Source: an uncultured Burkholderiales bacterium
Lineage (GTDB): Bacteria > Pseudomonadota > Gammaproteobacteria > Burkholderiales > Burkholderiaceae_C
Reading direction: 5' to 3'
Assembly (NCBI GenBank): GCA_903887655.1
Contig: CAISQQ010000346.1
Location: 1 to 22,104 of the forward strand
DNA length: 22,104 bases
Position 1 is the stretch's first letter. Each line of letters opens with the position of its first letter. A program made the position numbers and the translations under genes. Under the pieces are notes generated by a model. It saw nothing but the letters and a program-made list of their open reading frames with translations. It had not been told where the DNA came from and made no database searches. This document shows positions 7,368 to 15,246 of the stretch, one piece after another.

Positions 7368-9074
7368 ATGGACAACATCGATCACATGCGAGCGTTGCTG
7401 CACGGCAAAAAAGGCGTCGTGGAGGAAGTGATTCCTTCGGGTCAGGGGGTCAGAAAACTGCTCTATGACTGGTTGCTCAACCCCCACTACACGACCAATT
7501 ACCACAAAGAGGTGGACAACTGGATTGGTCTGCTGATTTTGACAAACTTGTTTGCCATGCTCTTTGAGCATGTACCTCAAGTTTTCGAACCCAATAAAGA
7601 GCTGTTTCATGCGTTTGACGTGTTTTCAGTCACGATCTTCACCATCGAGTATTTCCTGCGGTTTTACCTGGCGCCCGAAGATGAGGAATTCGCCAAGAAC
7701 AAATACCCACGCTTGCGCTACTTGTTGAGCCCCTTTGCGCTGATTGACTTCTTTGCGGTTGCACCGTTTTATTTCCAATCATTTTTGGCCATTGATCTGC
7801 GCGTGTTGCGGTTCTTGCGGCTTTTGCGAATGCTCAAGCTCTTTCGAGTCTTACTGCCCGCCATCACTGAATTTAAGATCCTCAATGAGGGTCGTACCTT
7901 CCGACAAAAACTCCACGCCTTGGTCTACAACTCCGAGTACGGCGGTGCATTGCACGGTCTGTTTGACAATTTCATCGTGGTCTGGGTGGTGATCTCCGTC
8001 ATTGCCGTGGTGTTCGAGTCGGTGCAAAGCGTTCACTACATTTTGAACACCGAGTTCATCATCTTGGACACGGTGGCTGTGACCATCTTCACACTGGAAT
8101 ACTTCATGCGACTTTACTGTTGCGTGGAAGAGCCGGGCTTTCAACACTTTTTGGTGGGTCGACTCAAACAGGCCAAGACCACAGGATCCATCATTGATTT
8201 CTTGGCAGTGCTGCCCTTTTTCTTAGAGGTGTTTTTACACCACCTCTTTGACTTGCGGTTCTTGCGGGTCTTCCGTTTGCTGCGACTCTTAAAACTCACC
8301 CGTTACACAGGCGCCACGGCCACCTTGGCCAAGGTCATTGTGCGCGAATGGCCCGTGATGGCCGCTGCCGGCTTTGTGATGATGCTGCTGGTGGTTTTGA
8401 CCGCCAGTTTGGGCTACCTCTTTGAGCATGAGGCACAACCCGACAAGTTTGAAAACATTCCACAAGCGATTTATTGGGCGGTGATCACGCTGGCTTCGGT
8501 GGGCTATGGTGACATCACCCCAGTCACACCGGTCGGGCGATTTTTGACCATCATTTTGGCCTTGATTGGTATCGGTATTTTTGCCATTCCTGCGGCCTTG
8601 TTGTCTTCGGCTTTCAGTGATCAGTTGATCATTGAGCGTGAAGAGCTCAAAGACAGTTTGCTCAAAGTGCTGTCTGAGGGCGACATCACCGAAGAGAAGG
8701 GCGAGATGATTCGCGCCGAGGCCGAGCGACTGCACTTGACCGAACATGAGGTGGACAAACTCTTGGACCGGGCCATAGAAGAGCGAGATGCCATCGATCA
8801 CGGCGCCAAATTGCCCTTGAGTCAAATTGCCCAGGACCCAGCCCATGCGGTCGAGCATTTCAAAGTGCTGGTCTCGGAGATTCGACAGCTCTCCATTTTG
8901 AGCGACCACGCTCGCTTTGAGACGTTTGCCAAAGACAATGACCGGCTCACTCAAAGTGAGTTGGCGCTTTGGCAGCAAATGGGCAGCAAAGTCTCGCCCA
9001 GTCAAGCCAATAAAGCTGAGAGTGCCCCTCCTGAGCCATCGACAGACCATGGTGGCGCTCATCCAGCCTCCTGA
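7368..9074 (+). CDS. voltage-gated potassium channel with two tandem voltage-sensor domains and one pore
   Basis: An ion-transport-family membrane protein of 568 residues, about twice a KvAP-like core. VSD1: S1 about 52-68, S2 83-101, S3 122-141, S4 143-163 with R145, R148, R151, R154, K157 and R160. VSD2: S1 201-218, S2 232-252, S3 273-291, S4 295-313 with R297, R300, R303, R306, K309 and R312. The charge spacing is identical in both. Only VSD2 is followed by a pore: S5 about 330-351, filter TLASVGYGD (374-382), S6 391-416. VSD1 runs straight into the pre-S1 segment of VSD2. The cytoplasmic tail (about 420-568) has an acidic/Leu helical part (LLKVLSEGDITEEKGEM...) somewhat like TerB-type helical domains, then a disordered Pro/Ser end. 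An AAGGA ribosome site precedes the ATG. K+ selectivity is expected from the filter; gating role is unknown. Confidence 0.9.
   Translation: MDNIDHMRALLHGKKGVVEEVIPSGQGVRKLLYDWLLNPHYTTNYHKEVDNWIGLLILTNLFAMLFEHVPQVFEPNKELFHAFDVFSVTIFTIEYFLRFYLAPEDEEFAKNKYPRLRYLLSPFALIDFFAVAPFYFQSFLAIDLRVLRFLRLLRMLKLFRVLLPAITEFKILNEGRTFRQKLHALVYNSEYGGALHGLFDNFIVVWVVISVIAVVFESVQSVHYILNTEFIILDTVAVTIFTLEYFMRLYCCVEEPGFQHFLVGRLKQAKTTGSIIDFLAVLPFFLEVFLHHLFDLRFLRVFRLLRLLKLTRYTGATATLAKVIVREWPVMAAAGFVMMLLVVLTASLGYLFEHEAQPDKFENIPQAIYWAVITLASVGYGDITPVTPVGRFLTIILALIGIGIFAIPAALLSSAFSDQLIIEREELKDSLLKVLSEGDITEEKGEMIRAEAERLHLTEHEVDKLLDRAIEERDAIDHGAKLPLSQIAQDPAHAVEHFKVLVSEIRQLSILSDHARFETFAKDNDRLTQSELALWQQMGSKVSPSQANKAESAPPEPSTDHGGAHPAS
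7449..8318 (+). repeat. tandem internal duplication of a voltage-sensor module in the channel gene
   Basis: Residues about 28-165 (7449-7862) and 178-317 (7899-8318) align end to end at an offset of 150-152 residues. Matching parts are the pre-S1 (VRKLLYDWLLN / FRQKLHALVYN), the S1 start (DNWIGLL / DNFIVVW), S2 (VTIFTIEYFLRFY / VTIFTLEYFMRLY), S3 (LIDFFAVAPFY / IIDFLAVLPFF) and S4 (DLRVLRFLRLLRMLK / DLRFLRVFRLLRLLK). The DNA of the two copies is clearly diverged, so the duplication is not recent and both copies seem to have been kept under selection. Confidence 0.85.
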
Positions 9075-9948
9075 CACGACAGGCCAGCTCGCTGCGGGGC
9101 AAGACGCCCTGTGGCAAGCGAGCCTTTCGCTTCGCTACAGCGTTGAGCAGCAGCGCACCGTCCTCAGGCATCAGCATAGCGGGCCGCTTCGGGTTCTCAA
9201 GAGCTTGTATCCCGAAGGCGACCCAATTTGCCACAATGTGCTGGTACACCCTCCCAGCGGCCTGGTGGGGGGGGATCACTTGAACATCCAAGTGCACTTG
9301 CAAGAGCGCAGCCACGCCATCATCACCACGCCTGGCGCCACGCGCTTTTATGGCGCCAAGGCCTTAGAGGCTCACCAAAAGGTACGGGCCCATGTGAGTG
9401 ACCACGCCAAACTTGAATGGTTGCCCATGGAGGCCTTGGCTTACAACGGCTCCTATGGCGTGAATCAAGCGGTCTTTCGGCTCGAAGAGCATGCGAGTTT
9501 GATCGCCTGGGATGTCACCCAACTGGGCTTGCCGCAAGCACAACAGCCGTTTACACAAGGCATCTTTCAACAGCACTTAGAAATTGAGGGTGTTTGGCTC
9601 GACAAGGCGAGGCTAGACGCCTTGGACCACCGACTTCTCAACAGCCCTGTGGGCCTTGGGGGACACCGATGCATTTCATCACTGATCTTTGCCCAAGGTC
9701 ATGCTTGGCCCACCCATTGCAAAGTTCGAGCCTTGGAAGGCATTCGCGGACTGATTGCGCAAATGAAGCCCGAGGGATCCACCCATTTGGTCGCAGCCGT
9801 CACGGCCGTCCATCCTCAAGTGGTGGTCCTCAGAGTGCTCAGCGATTTGGTCGAACCGAGCATGCAGCTGTTAAAAGCGGCTTGGGGCCTACTGCGACGT
9901 GATCTTTGGGGTCTGTCGCACACCCCACCAAGAATTTGGTCTTCTTAG
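9049..9948 (+). CDS. ureD: urease accessory protein UreD (UreH)
   Basis: UreD is the scaffold that binds apo-urease and, with UreF and UreG, delivers nickel. The 299 residues show the family's landmarks in order: GPLRVLKSLYPEG (about 46-58), CHNVLVHPPSGLVGGD, ITTPGATRFYG, LEWLPMEALAYNG, AWDVTQLGLP, and the terminal WGLLRRDLWG...PPRIWSS. The protein is therefore complete at both ends. The ATG at 9049 lies inside the channel gene, overlapping its last 26 bases, which implies cotranscription with the channel. The stop overlaps the convergent MFS gene by three bases. No ureABC, ureE, ureF or ureG follows, although ureD usually heads such a cluster. The other urease genes must be elsewhere or missing. 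No strong ribosome site is seen, so the exact start is provisional. Confidence 0.9.
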   Translation: MVALIQPPDTTGQLAAGQDALWQASLSLRYSVEQQRTVLRHQHSGPLRVLKSLYPEGDPICHNVLVHPPSGLVGGDHLNIQVHLQERSHAIITTPGATRFYGAKALEAHQKVRAHVSDHAKLEWLPMEALAYNGSYGVNQAVFRLEEHASLIAWDVTQLGLPQAQQPFTQGIFQQHLEIEGVWLDKARLDALDHRLLNSPVGLGGHRCISSLIFAQGHAWPTHCKVRALEGIRGLIAQMKPEGSTHLVAAVTAVHPQVVVLRVLSDLVEPSMQLLKAAWGLLRRDLWGLSHTPPRIWSS

Positions 9949-11264
9949 CTCGGTGTTTGAGCTTGATCGCTCAAGCGGTCGCGCTGGAGAAGCGACTTGA
10001 ACAAATACCCCCATGACACCGCCACCAGCAAGGTGCCCAGTCCGCCGATGAAGGTCGCTGCAATCGGGCCAAACCAAGCTGCCGTGGCCCCAGACTCGAA
10101 TTCCCCCAGTTGATTGCTCGCCCCGATAAAGACCATGTTGACGGCGCTCACGCGTCCGCGCATGTCGGGCGGGGTGTCAATTTGAACCAAGGTTTGGCGA
10201 ATCACCACACTCACCATGTCTGCAGCCCCACTGACCATGAGGGCCAGAAAGGAGAGCACAAACACCTCGGAGACAGCAAAGACCATGATGCTCACACCAA
10301 AGACGCCCACCGAAGCGAGCAGCACGCGGCCCACGTGCCTGGTGAGCGGCCACCGCGTTAAAAACAGCGACACCGCAATGGCACCAAACGCGGGAGCGGC
10401 TCGGAGTAAACCCAGACCCCAAGGTCCTGTGTGAAAAATATCTTTGGCGTAAATGGGTAAAAGCGCGGTGGCGCCGCCGAGCAACACAGCGAACAAATCC
10501 AAGGAGACCGACCCCAAAATGATTTTCTCGCGCCAAACATAGACCACCCCAGCCAAGACCGATTCGAGGCTCGCCACTTCTTGCTCGCGATGAACGGGTT
10601 GGGTGGTCAAGCCCAGAAACCAAACACTCGATAGCGCATAAAGCAGCAAGCACAAACCATAAACCGCATTGGCATGCACTGCGTAGAGTAAACCGCCCAA
10701 GGCAGGTCCTGCCACCACGCTTGCTTGATAAGCCATCGAACTCAAGGCCATGCCGCGAGGCAACAAATGGGCTTCTATAAGACTGGGCAACAGCGCTTGT
10801 TGGGCTGGGTTTTGAAATGACCTCACCACACCCAGCACCAATGACACGCCCAATAAAAAGGACCGACTCAAGGCATCTTGCCAGATGGCCAACAGGATGA
10901 CAAAAACCACCAGGGATTGAATCGCCCAACACACCATCACAATTTTTTCACGCGGCAAACGGTCCGCCACATGGCCCGCCCAAAGCGTCAACACCAGAGC
11001 TGGACAGAACTGATACAAGCCCACCAGACCCAAGTCCCAGGCGCTGCCGGTGAGGTCGTACATCTGCCACGCCAAGGCCACCATGAGCATTTGCGAGGCG
11101 GTGCCGGCAGCGGTTTTGGACCACCAATACCGAACAAAACCCTTGTGGGTGAAGAGCTCTTGGAGATCTGGCGAGGACTCACGCCAGCGCCTGAGGCGAT
11201 CAAACAATGCAACATTCAACAAAAAATTTCCACCCTTATTTTTCTTCAGACCGTTTCCCACCAT
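9945..11264 (-). CDS. major facilitator superfamily transporter (EntS/MFS_3-like)
   Basis: A 12-helix-type MFS protein of about 439 residues. A soluble N-tail of about 40 residues is followed by TASQMLMVALAWQMYDLTGS, then the MFS loop 2-3 signature GHVADRLPREK (97-107). The second half (about 225 onward) repeats the pattern. Overall layout resembles the EntS/MFS_3 group of presumed exporters, but the substrate cannot be read from sequence. The start is uncertain: ATG 11264 has GGGA six bases upstream, ATG 11270 and a further upstream start are possible, and a TTG about 40 bases downstream follows an AAGGGTGGA sequence. It is convergent with ureD, with no terminator between them, and lies 94 bases after the sterol-desaturase-family gene on the same strand. 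Confidence 0.85.
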   Translation of the reverse strand: MVGNGLKKNKGGNFLLNVALFDRLRRWRESSPDLQELFTHKGFVRYWWSKTAAGTASQMLMVALAWQMYDLTGSAWDLGLVGLYQFCPALVLTLWAGHVADRLPREKIVMVCWAIQSLVVFVILLAIWQDALSRSFLLGVSLVLGVVRSFQNPAQQALLPSLIEAHLLPRGMALSSMAYQASVVAGPALGGLLYAVHANAVYGLCLLLYALSSVWFLGLTTQPVHREQEVASLESVLAGVVYVWREKIILGSVSLDLFAVLLGGATALLPIYAKDIFHTGPWGLGLLRAAPAFGAIAVSLFLTRWPLTRHVGRVLLASVGVFGVSIMVFAVSEVFVLSFLALMVSGAADMVSVVIRQTLVQIDTPPDMRGRVSAVNMVFIGASNQLGEFESGATAAWFGPIAATFIGGLGTLLVAVSWGYLFKSLLQRDRLSDQAQTPS

Positions 11265-11358
11265 GCCCATTCCCGTGGCTTTTGTCAGACTGCCACACAC
11301 GCCACTTCAATCGCTTTGAAGCGGAGGGCTTCACAGATAACACAAAGCCACCCAGAAG

Positions 11359-12342
11359 CTAGCGCGGCGATGAACGCACAGAGCGCCACATCCGCTTGAG
11401 CCCCAAGCGCTGCTGCTGCCAAAAACCGTCGCCATAAACCTCTTGGGCCCCCACCAGCTGGCGGATACCGGTGGGGTCGTAGCGATTGTCAAAATTGGCG
11501 GTGCCAAACAACACATCCCACCAAGGCAACAAGACACCAAAATTGTGCCCACCCAAAACACCGGGTGAAAACTCATGCCCAGCACCCATGCTGTGGTGAT
11601 AGCGGTGAAAACGCGGACTCACCCACAGCCAATCGAGCGGCCCCCAGCTCCAACGGACATTGGTGTGCTGCAAACTTTGGGCGAGTTGGGTCAAGACCAC
11701 AAGAAGGACGAACTGGGAAGGAGGAACACCGATCATTTGGGCGAGGATCACGCCCACGAACGCCACCACCACATCGTCGAGCAAGTGATTGCGGCTGTCG
11801 CTCCAAAACGTCATCACCCGTTGAGAGTGGTGCACGGAGTGCAAGGCCCACCACCAAGTCCATTGATGCTGAGCGCGGTGGATCCAGTAATTGACAAAAT
11901 CGAGCACCACCAAATACACCAAGAAGGACAGCACCGCTTGATCAGCCAAGCCAGGCAACCACTGCTCCAAGTGGTAAGTGGGCCAACCGGCTTGTCGCAA
12001 AGACCCCATGACCGCATCAATGGGCGCATTGAAGACCATGAAAAAGACCAAACGAAAAAGACCCAGGCGATGGATCAAGGTGTAGATCACATCCACACGA
12101 ATGGCGCTTCGCCTCTGGGCCCCATGAAGGGCACTGACACGCTCAGCGGGCCAGAACTTTTGCAAGGGCCACATGAAAGCCATCATCACGGTGAGCTCAA
12201 TGAGTCCCCACAAGATCCACTCACACGCCTCATAAGCATCTTCAACCCAGCCACCCAGACCGAGATTGAGCAAAAGCGGCTGAGCCACCCACTCCAGCAG
12301 GAGATCAGCGCCTTCGCTCAAGAGGTTGTGCCACTCCACCAT
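11359..12342 (-). CDS. sterol desaturase / fatty-acid hydroxylase superfamily membrane protein
   Basis: An integral membrane di-iron oxygenase-type protein of 327 residues. The histidine boxes are intact: HRAQH (155-159), HSVHH (168-172) and HRYHH (246-250), with an extra His at 226 in LQHTN as in many members. Hydrophobic helices flank the boxes (about 42-60, 95-110, 136-152, 190-222). The family hydroxylates or desaturates lipids; the substrate here is unknown. The ATG at 12342 is well supported by a perfect AGGAGG six bases upstream (12349-12354). The gene begins two bases after the stop of the deacetylase gene, forming a tight unit with it and the beta-propeller gene. A lipid- or envelope-modifying role for the unit is inference. 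Confidence 0.88.
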   Translation of the reverse strand: MVEWHNLLSEGADLLLEWVAQPLLLNLGLGGWVEDAYEACEWILWGLIELTVMMAFMWPLQKFWPAERVSALHGAQRRSAIRVDVIYTLIHRLGLFRLVFFMVFNAPIDAVMGSLRQAGWPTYHLEQWLPGLADQAVLSFLVYLVVLDFVNYWIHRAQHQWTWWWALHSVHHSQRVMTFWSDSRNHLLDDVVVAFVGVILAQMIGVPPSQFVLLVVLTQLAQSLQHTNVRWSWGPLDWLWVSPRFHRYHHSMGAGHEFSPGVLGGHNFGVLLPWWDVLFGTANFDNRYDPTGIRQLVGAQEVYGDGFWQQQRLGLKRMWRSVRSSPR

Positions 12343-12344
12343 GC

Positions 12345-13292
12345 CTAGCCTCCTGTTGAACGGGACTCGGCAGGCTTGGGCTGCCCCAAGGTCCTGCGAT
12401 GTTGGGCAATCCAGGCGTGGTATTGCGGCTGCTGATCCAAGGTTCTGAAACAAAAACCTCGCTCATGCAAACCCTCAAGTAAAGGCTCGAGCACCGCTGG
12501 CGCCCAAGGATCTTTGCGCGACCAAATGCCCAAATGGGCCATCAAGATGTCGCCAGACTTGATCTGCGCGAGGGCTTTTTTGAGCAGCTGGGCGTTGGGG
12601 TAAGCTTGGCTTGGCAACTCATCGCCCAAAAATCCCGCATCGCTCCAACCCACATGATCAAAGCCACACTCGCGTGCACTCGCGAGCAATTGCGGTGAGG
12701 TTTTACCCCCTGGCGCCCTGAACAAAGACAAGGCGGGTTGTTGGGTCAGCTCTTCAATGCGGTTAGCTGCCGCCTCCACCGCCTGGCAGTAGGTCTGGGC
12801 ACTGTAGCGCAAGACTTCTCCCGCATGGGCCCCTGCAGAGGGCTTCACACGAAAACCACCACTTTGGGGCAAATCCGCCTGCCAATAGACGTGATCCAGG
12901 GTGTGAGAAGCAAATTGATGGCCCGCTTGTGCACGTGCTCTCCACCAACTCGCCCAAGCTGGGCCCAAGCTCGAGCCCCCGGTTTGCGCGGGCTCATCGG
13001 CCACAAAAAAAGTCACCCTCACCTGGTGCTGTTCCAGCACTTGCGCGATCAAGGGAGCCACCCCCATGTGACCGGTGTCAAAGGTGAGGTAAAGCGGCTT
13101 GTTGCAAGGCTGTGCAGCACCTGGGTCAACCCAAGGGGTCTGTGCCGCCATGGCCACACCCATGGCTTTGAAGGTGAGGGCCAAGACCCAGGCCGACAGA
13201 GGGCTTGCGCGTTGGTGCAAAACGCTACAGAGTCGGGCCAGGTTCATGCAGTTGCGCATCAAAGCCGTGTTGAACCAGTGGCCAGCTTTCAT
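12345..13292 (-). CDS. exported polysaccharide-deacetylase-family protein with variant motif 1 (FDTGH)
   Basis: A NodB-homology protein of 315 residues from the ATG at 13292, which overlaps the upstream gene's stop as ATGA. A long basic leader and a hydrophobic stretch (about 31-50, ending AMAAQ) suggest export or anchoring; starts at 13259 or 13247 would give a more ordinary signal peptide. Motifs: YLTFDTGH (68-75) with catalytic-base-type Asp72 but Thr73 where most deacetylases have the metal-binding Asp; HTLDH (His130, His134) intact; RAPGGK (192-197); VGWSDAG (214-220); and MAHLG with His253. The lost Asp may change metal use or substrate. Clear conservation of the other motifs argues against a dead gene. 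It sits between a beta-propeller gene and a sterol-desaturase-family gene. Confidence 0.85.
   Translation of the reverse strand: MKAGHWFNTALMRNCMNLARLCSVLHQRASPLSAWVLALTFKAMGVAMAAQTPWVDPGAAQPCNKPLYLTFDTGHMGVAPLIAQVLEQHQVRVTFFVADEPAQTGGSSLGPAWASWWRARAQAGHQFASHTLDHVYWQADLPQSGGFRVKPSAGAHAGEVLRYSAQTYCQAVEAAANRIEELTQQPALSLFRAPGGKTSPQLLASARECGFDHVGWSDAGFLGDELPSQAYPNAQLLKKALAQIKSGDILMAHLGIWSRKDPWAPAVLEPLLEGLHERGFCFRTLDQQPQYHAWIAQHRRTLGQPKPAESRSTGG
12349..12354 (-). promoter_or_regulatory. Shine-Dalgarno AGGAGG fixing the desaturase-family start
   Basis: The minus strand reads AGGAGG six bases before the ATG at 12342. It lies within the last codons of the upstream deacetylase gene. It excludes the longer open frame that starts at 12453. 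Confidence 0.8.
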
Positions 13293-14275
13293 TGCCGAGG
13301 GGCATGCTCTAGTGTCCAAACCCCGTGGGGAGACTTGCCCACATTGATTTGCTTGAGCAGTTTGCCAGAAGCCAGGTCGATGATGCTGAGTTTTTTAATC
13401 CAACGCGAGGACACGTAGACGGTTTTGCGGTCCGTAGATATTTCCATATCATCGGGGCCTCCAGGAGCGGCAAAGCTGCGCTCCACGCTCAAGCTGGTCA
13501 GATCAATCACACTCACTGTGTTGGCCGCACGGTTGCTCACCAAGACATGTTGACCGTCCCCCAAAGCCCGAAACGAGTGTGCGCCTTGGCCCGTGGGAAT
13601 GGTTTTGACCAAACGAGCGGGCGACTGGGTGATATCAAAAACTTGAACCTCCTGGCCTCCCGTCATGGCCACCAACAAGGATTTGTCATCCGAAGTGCCA
13701 AACACATCGGCAGGTGTTGAGCCGGTTTTGACTCGCCATTTGAGGGTTTGGGAGGCCAAATCGATCGCCACCAATTCATCCGAGTCTTGCATCGTGGCGT
13801 AGACCGAGGCGCTCTTGGAGTCGATCCACAAGTGACTGGGCGTTTTGCCCGTGGGAACGCGCTTGACCAAGGTCAAAGCTTGGCCGTCCCAGCGGTAAAT
13901 GTCCACATGGTTCAACCGATTGGCCAAGGTGACGAACCATTTCATGTCTGGAGAGAAGCGCAATTGATAGGGATCCAATGTGCCTTTGACAACGCGTTGA
14001 ACTTCGGCCGTTCTGGGGTCAATGAAGGTGAGAGAGTCACCACCCGCATTGGCCACAATCATGGAGCGCTCATCAGGGGTGAGGTACAAATGGTGCGGCT
14101 CCTTGCCCGTGTCGATGGTTTTGGTGACATGCCAATCGCTCGGATCAATCACACTCACGGTGGAGTCGAGTGAGTTCAGCACAAACACTGGGCTCGCGGC
14201 GTGAGCGCTCATGCACATCACACCCAAACACAGGGTGAGGGCAAAGCCACTTGCGCTCGATACAAATCGGTTCAT
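13289..14275 (-). CDS. secreted YVTN/YncE-like beta-propeller protein
   Basis: A periplasmic repeat protein of 328 residues. Residues 1-26 are a signal peptide (hydrophobic core FALTLCLGV, AHA/AS cleavage). The rest is a series of blades of about 40 residues, each with the pattern VSVID...V-TI-TG--PH-L--SPD, for example STVSVIDPSDWHV, NTVSVIDLTSLSV and KKLSIIDLASGKL. Seven blades are likely. Such proteins usually bind partners or ligands, and no catalytic residues are evident. The ATG at 14275 is preferred over 14281 and 14296 because GGAAG lies about eight bases upstream. Its TGA overlaps the ATG of the deacetylase gene (ATGA), so the two are probably translationally coupled. Confidence 0.85.
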   Translation of the reverse strand: MNRFVSSASGFALTLCLGVMCMSAHAASPVFVLNSLDSTVSVIDPSDWHVTKTIDTGKEPHHLYLTPDERSMIVANAGGDSLTFIDPRTAEVQRVVKGTLDPYQLRFSPDMKWFVTLANRLNHVDIYRWDGQALTLVKRVPTGKTPSHLWIDSKSASVYATMQDSDELVAIDLASQTLKWRVKTGSTPADVFGTSDDKSLLVAMTGGQEVQVFDITQSPARLVKTIPTGQGAHSFRALGDGQHVLVSNRAANTVSVIDLTSLSVERSFAAPGGPDDMEISTDRKTVYVSSRWIKKLSIIDLASGKLLKQINVGKSPHGVWTLEHAPRQ

Positions 14276-14445
14276 ATGCATTACTTCCAAAGCCATGACC
14301 TCAGTTTAATGGAAATTTCAACGAAACCCTTCGCACTTGGCCATAGTTGCCCGCTTTTCAAGGGGAATTCAACACCCGCCTTGCTGGGTGTTTTGGCGAC
14401 TGCTTGGCGCGAGATCAACGCGCTGGCACAGGGCCGCGTGAACGG

Positions 14446-15246
14446 CTAAGCTCCCGGGACTTGAGAGCCGCGTTGAATCAACGCCAACTCTGGCATGCTC
14501 AAAGCGCGCCAGTGACCCGGCGCGAGTTCGGGGGGGAGGCAAAAGCCCCCCATTTGAGATCGGTGTAAGCCCACCACCAAGTGGCCCACGCTGGCGAGCA
14601 TGCGCTTGACTTGGTGGTATTTGCCCTGAGTGAGGGTCATCCGAATGAAGCGCTCGCTGATTTGTTCGATGGCTTGTGCCCGAACAGGAATCGCACTGTC
14701 GCTCAGCACCACACCTTCCAACAATTGCGCCAGGGCTTGGGGTGCAATGGGATCCTCGGTGGTGATGTCATACACTTTGGGCACATGGTGCTTGGGAGAC
14801 GCGAGTTGATGGATCAATGCACCGTCGTCGGTCATGAGCAGCATGCCCGTAGTGTCTTGGTCCAAGCGACCCACGGCTTGAACGCCTTGGACCGCCGATT
14901 TTTGCGGGCGAAGCCGCAAAGGGGCCGGTAGCAAGGAGTAAACACTGGGCCAATGCGAAGGCTTTTGTGAGCATTCGGTGGACGCGGGCTTGTTCATCAC
15001 CAAGTAAGCCTTGGGCCAATAAAACCATTGATCCCCTTGCACCACAAAGGGCCAATCGCGCTCCACCTCCACCTCTTGCCAGGGATCGTCACAAACGCTG
15101 GCCTGCCCCAGTAAACCCAACTGGGTGTGGCCTTGCTCGATCAAGCCTTGACAAATGCGCCGAGTCCCAAAGCCTTGGGAGTACAAAAGATCTTGGAGTT
15201 GCATGCGAGCGGGTTTTGCACCACGCTCACTGGCTTTGGTGCTCAC
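14446..15246 (-). CDS. rsuA: 16S rRNA pseudouridine synthase, RsuA/RluB family
   Basis: Isomerises a uridine in rRNA; RsuA modifies U516 of 16S rRNA. The protein has about 266 residues. An S4-like N-terminal part (LQDLLYSQGFGTRRICQGLI) is followed by the synthase domain with YLVMNKPA, the catalytic motif GRLDQDTTG (Asp129) and the late motif LTQGKYHQVKRMLASVG. Choosing RsuA over RluB/RluE rests on the short S4 region and LYSQGFGTRR; confidence in the exact target is moderate. A GTG start at 15246 is chosen because GGGAGAGGG lies four bases upstream; ATG 15204 is the alternative and has no ribosome site. The open frame continues upstream to 15543, but that part is low-quality sequence without homology. 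Confidence 0.85.
   Translation of the reverse strand: MSTKASERGAKPARMQLQDLLYSQGFGTRRICQGLIEQGHTQLGLLGQASVCDDPWQEVEVERDWPFVVQGDQWFYWPKAYLVMNKPASTECSQKPSHWPSVYSLLPAPLRLRPQKSAVQGVQAVGRLDQDTTGMLLMTDDGALIHQLASPKHHVPKVYDITTEDPIAPQALAQLLEGVVLSDSAIPVRAQAIEQISERFIRMTLTQGKYHQVKRMLASVGHLVVGLHRSQMGGFCLPPELAPGHWRALSMPELALIQRGSQVPGA

Noticed and set aside
11317..11333. Hairpin TGAAGC-GGAGG-GCTTCA between the desaturase-family gene and the MFS gene.
   Set aside because: Short stem with no T-run on the transcribed (minus) strand; not enough to call a terminator.
11575..12348. Long plus-strand open frame (257 codons) opposite the sterol-desaturase-family gene.
   Set aside because: Composition (His/Gln/Pro-rich) is that of an antisense shadow; the minus strand has intact histidine boxes and a perfect Shine-Dalgarno.
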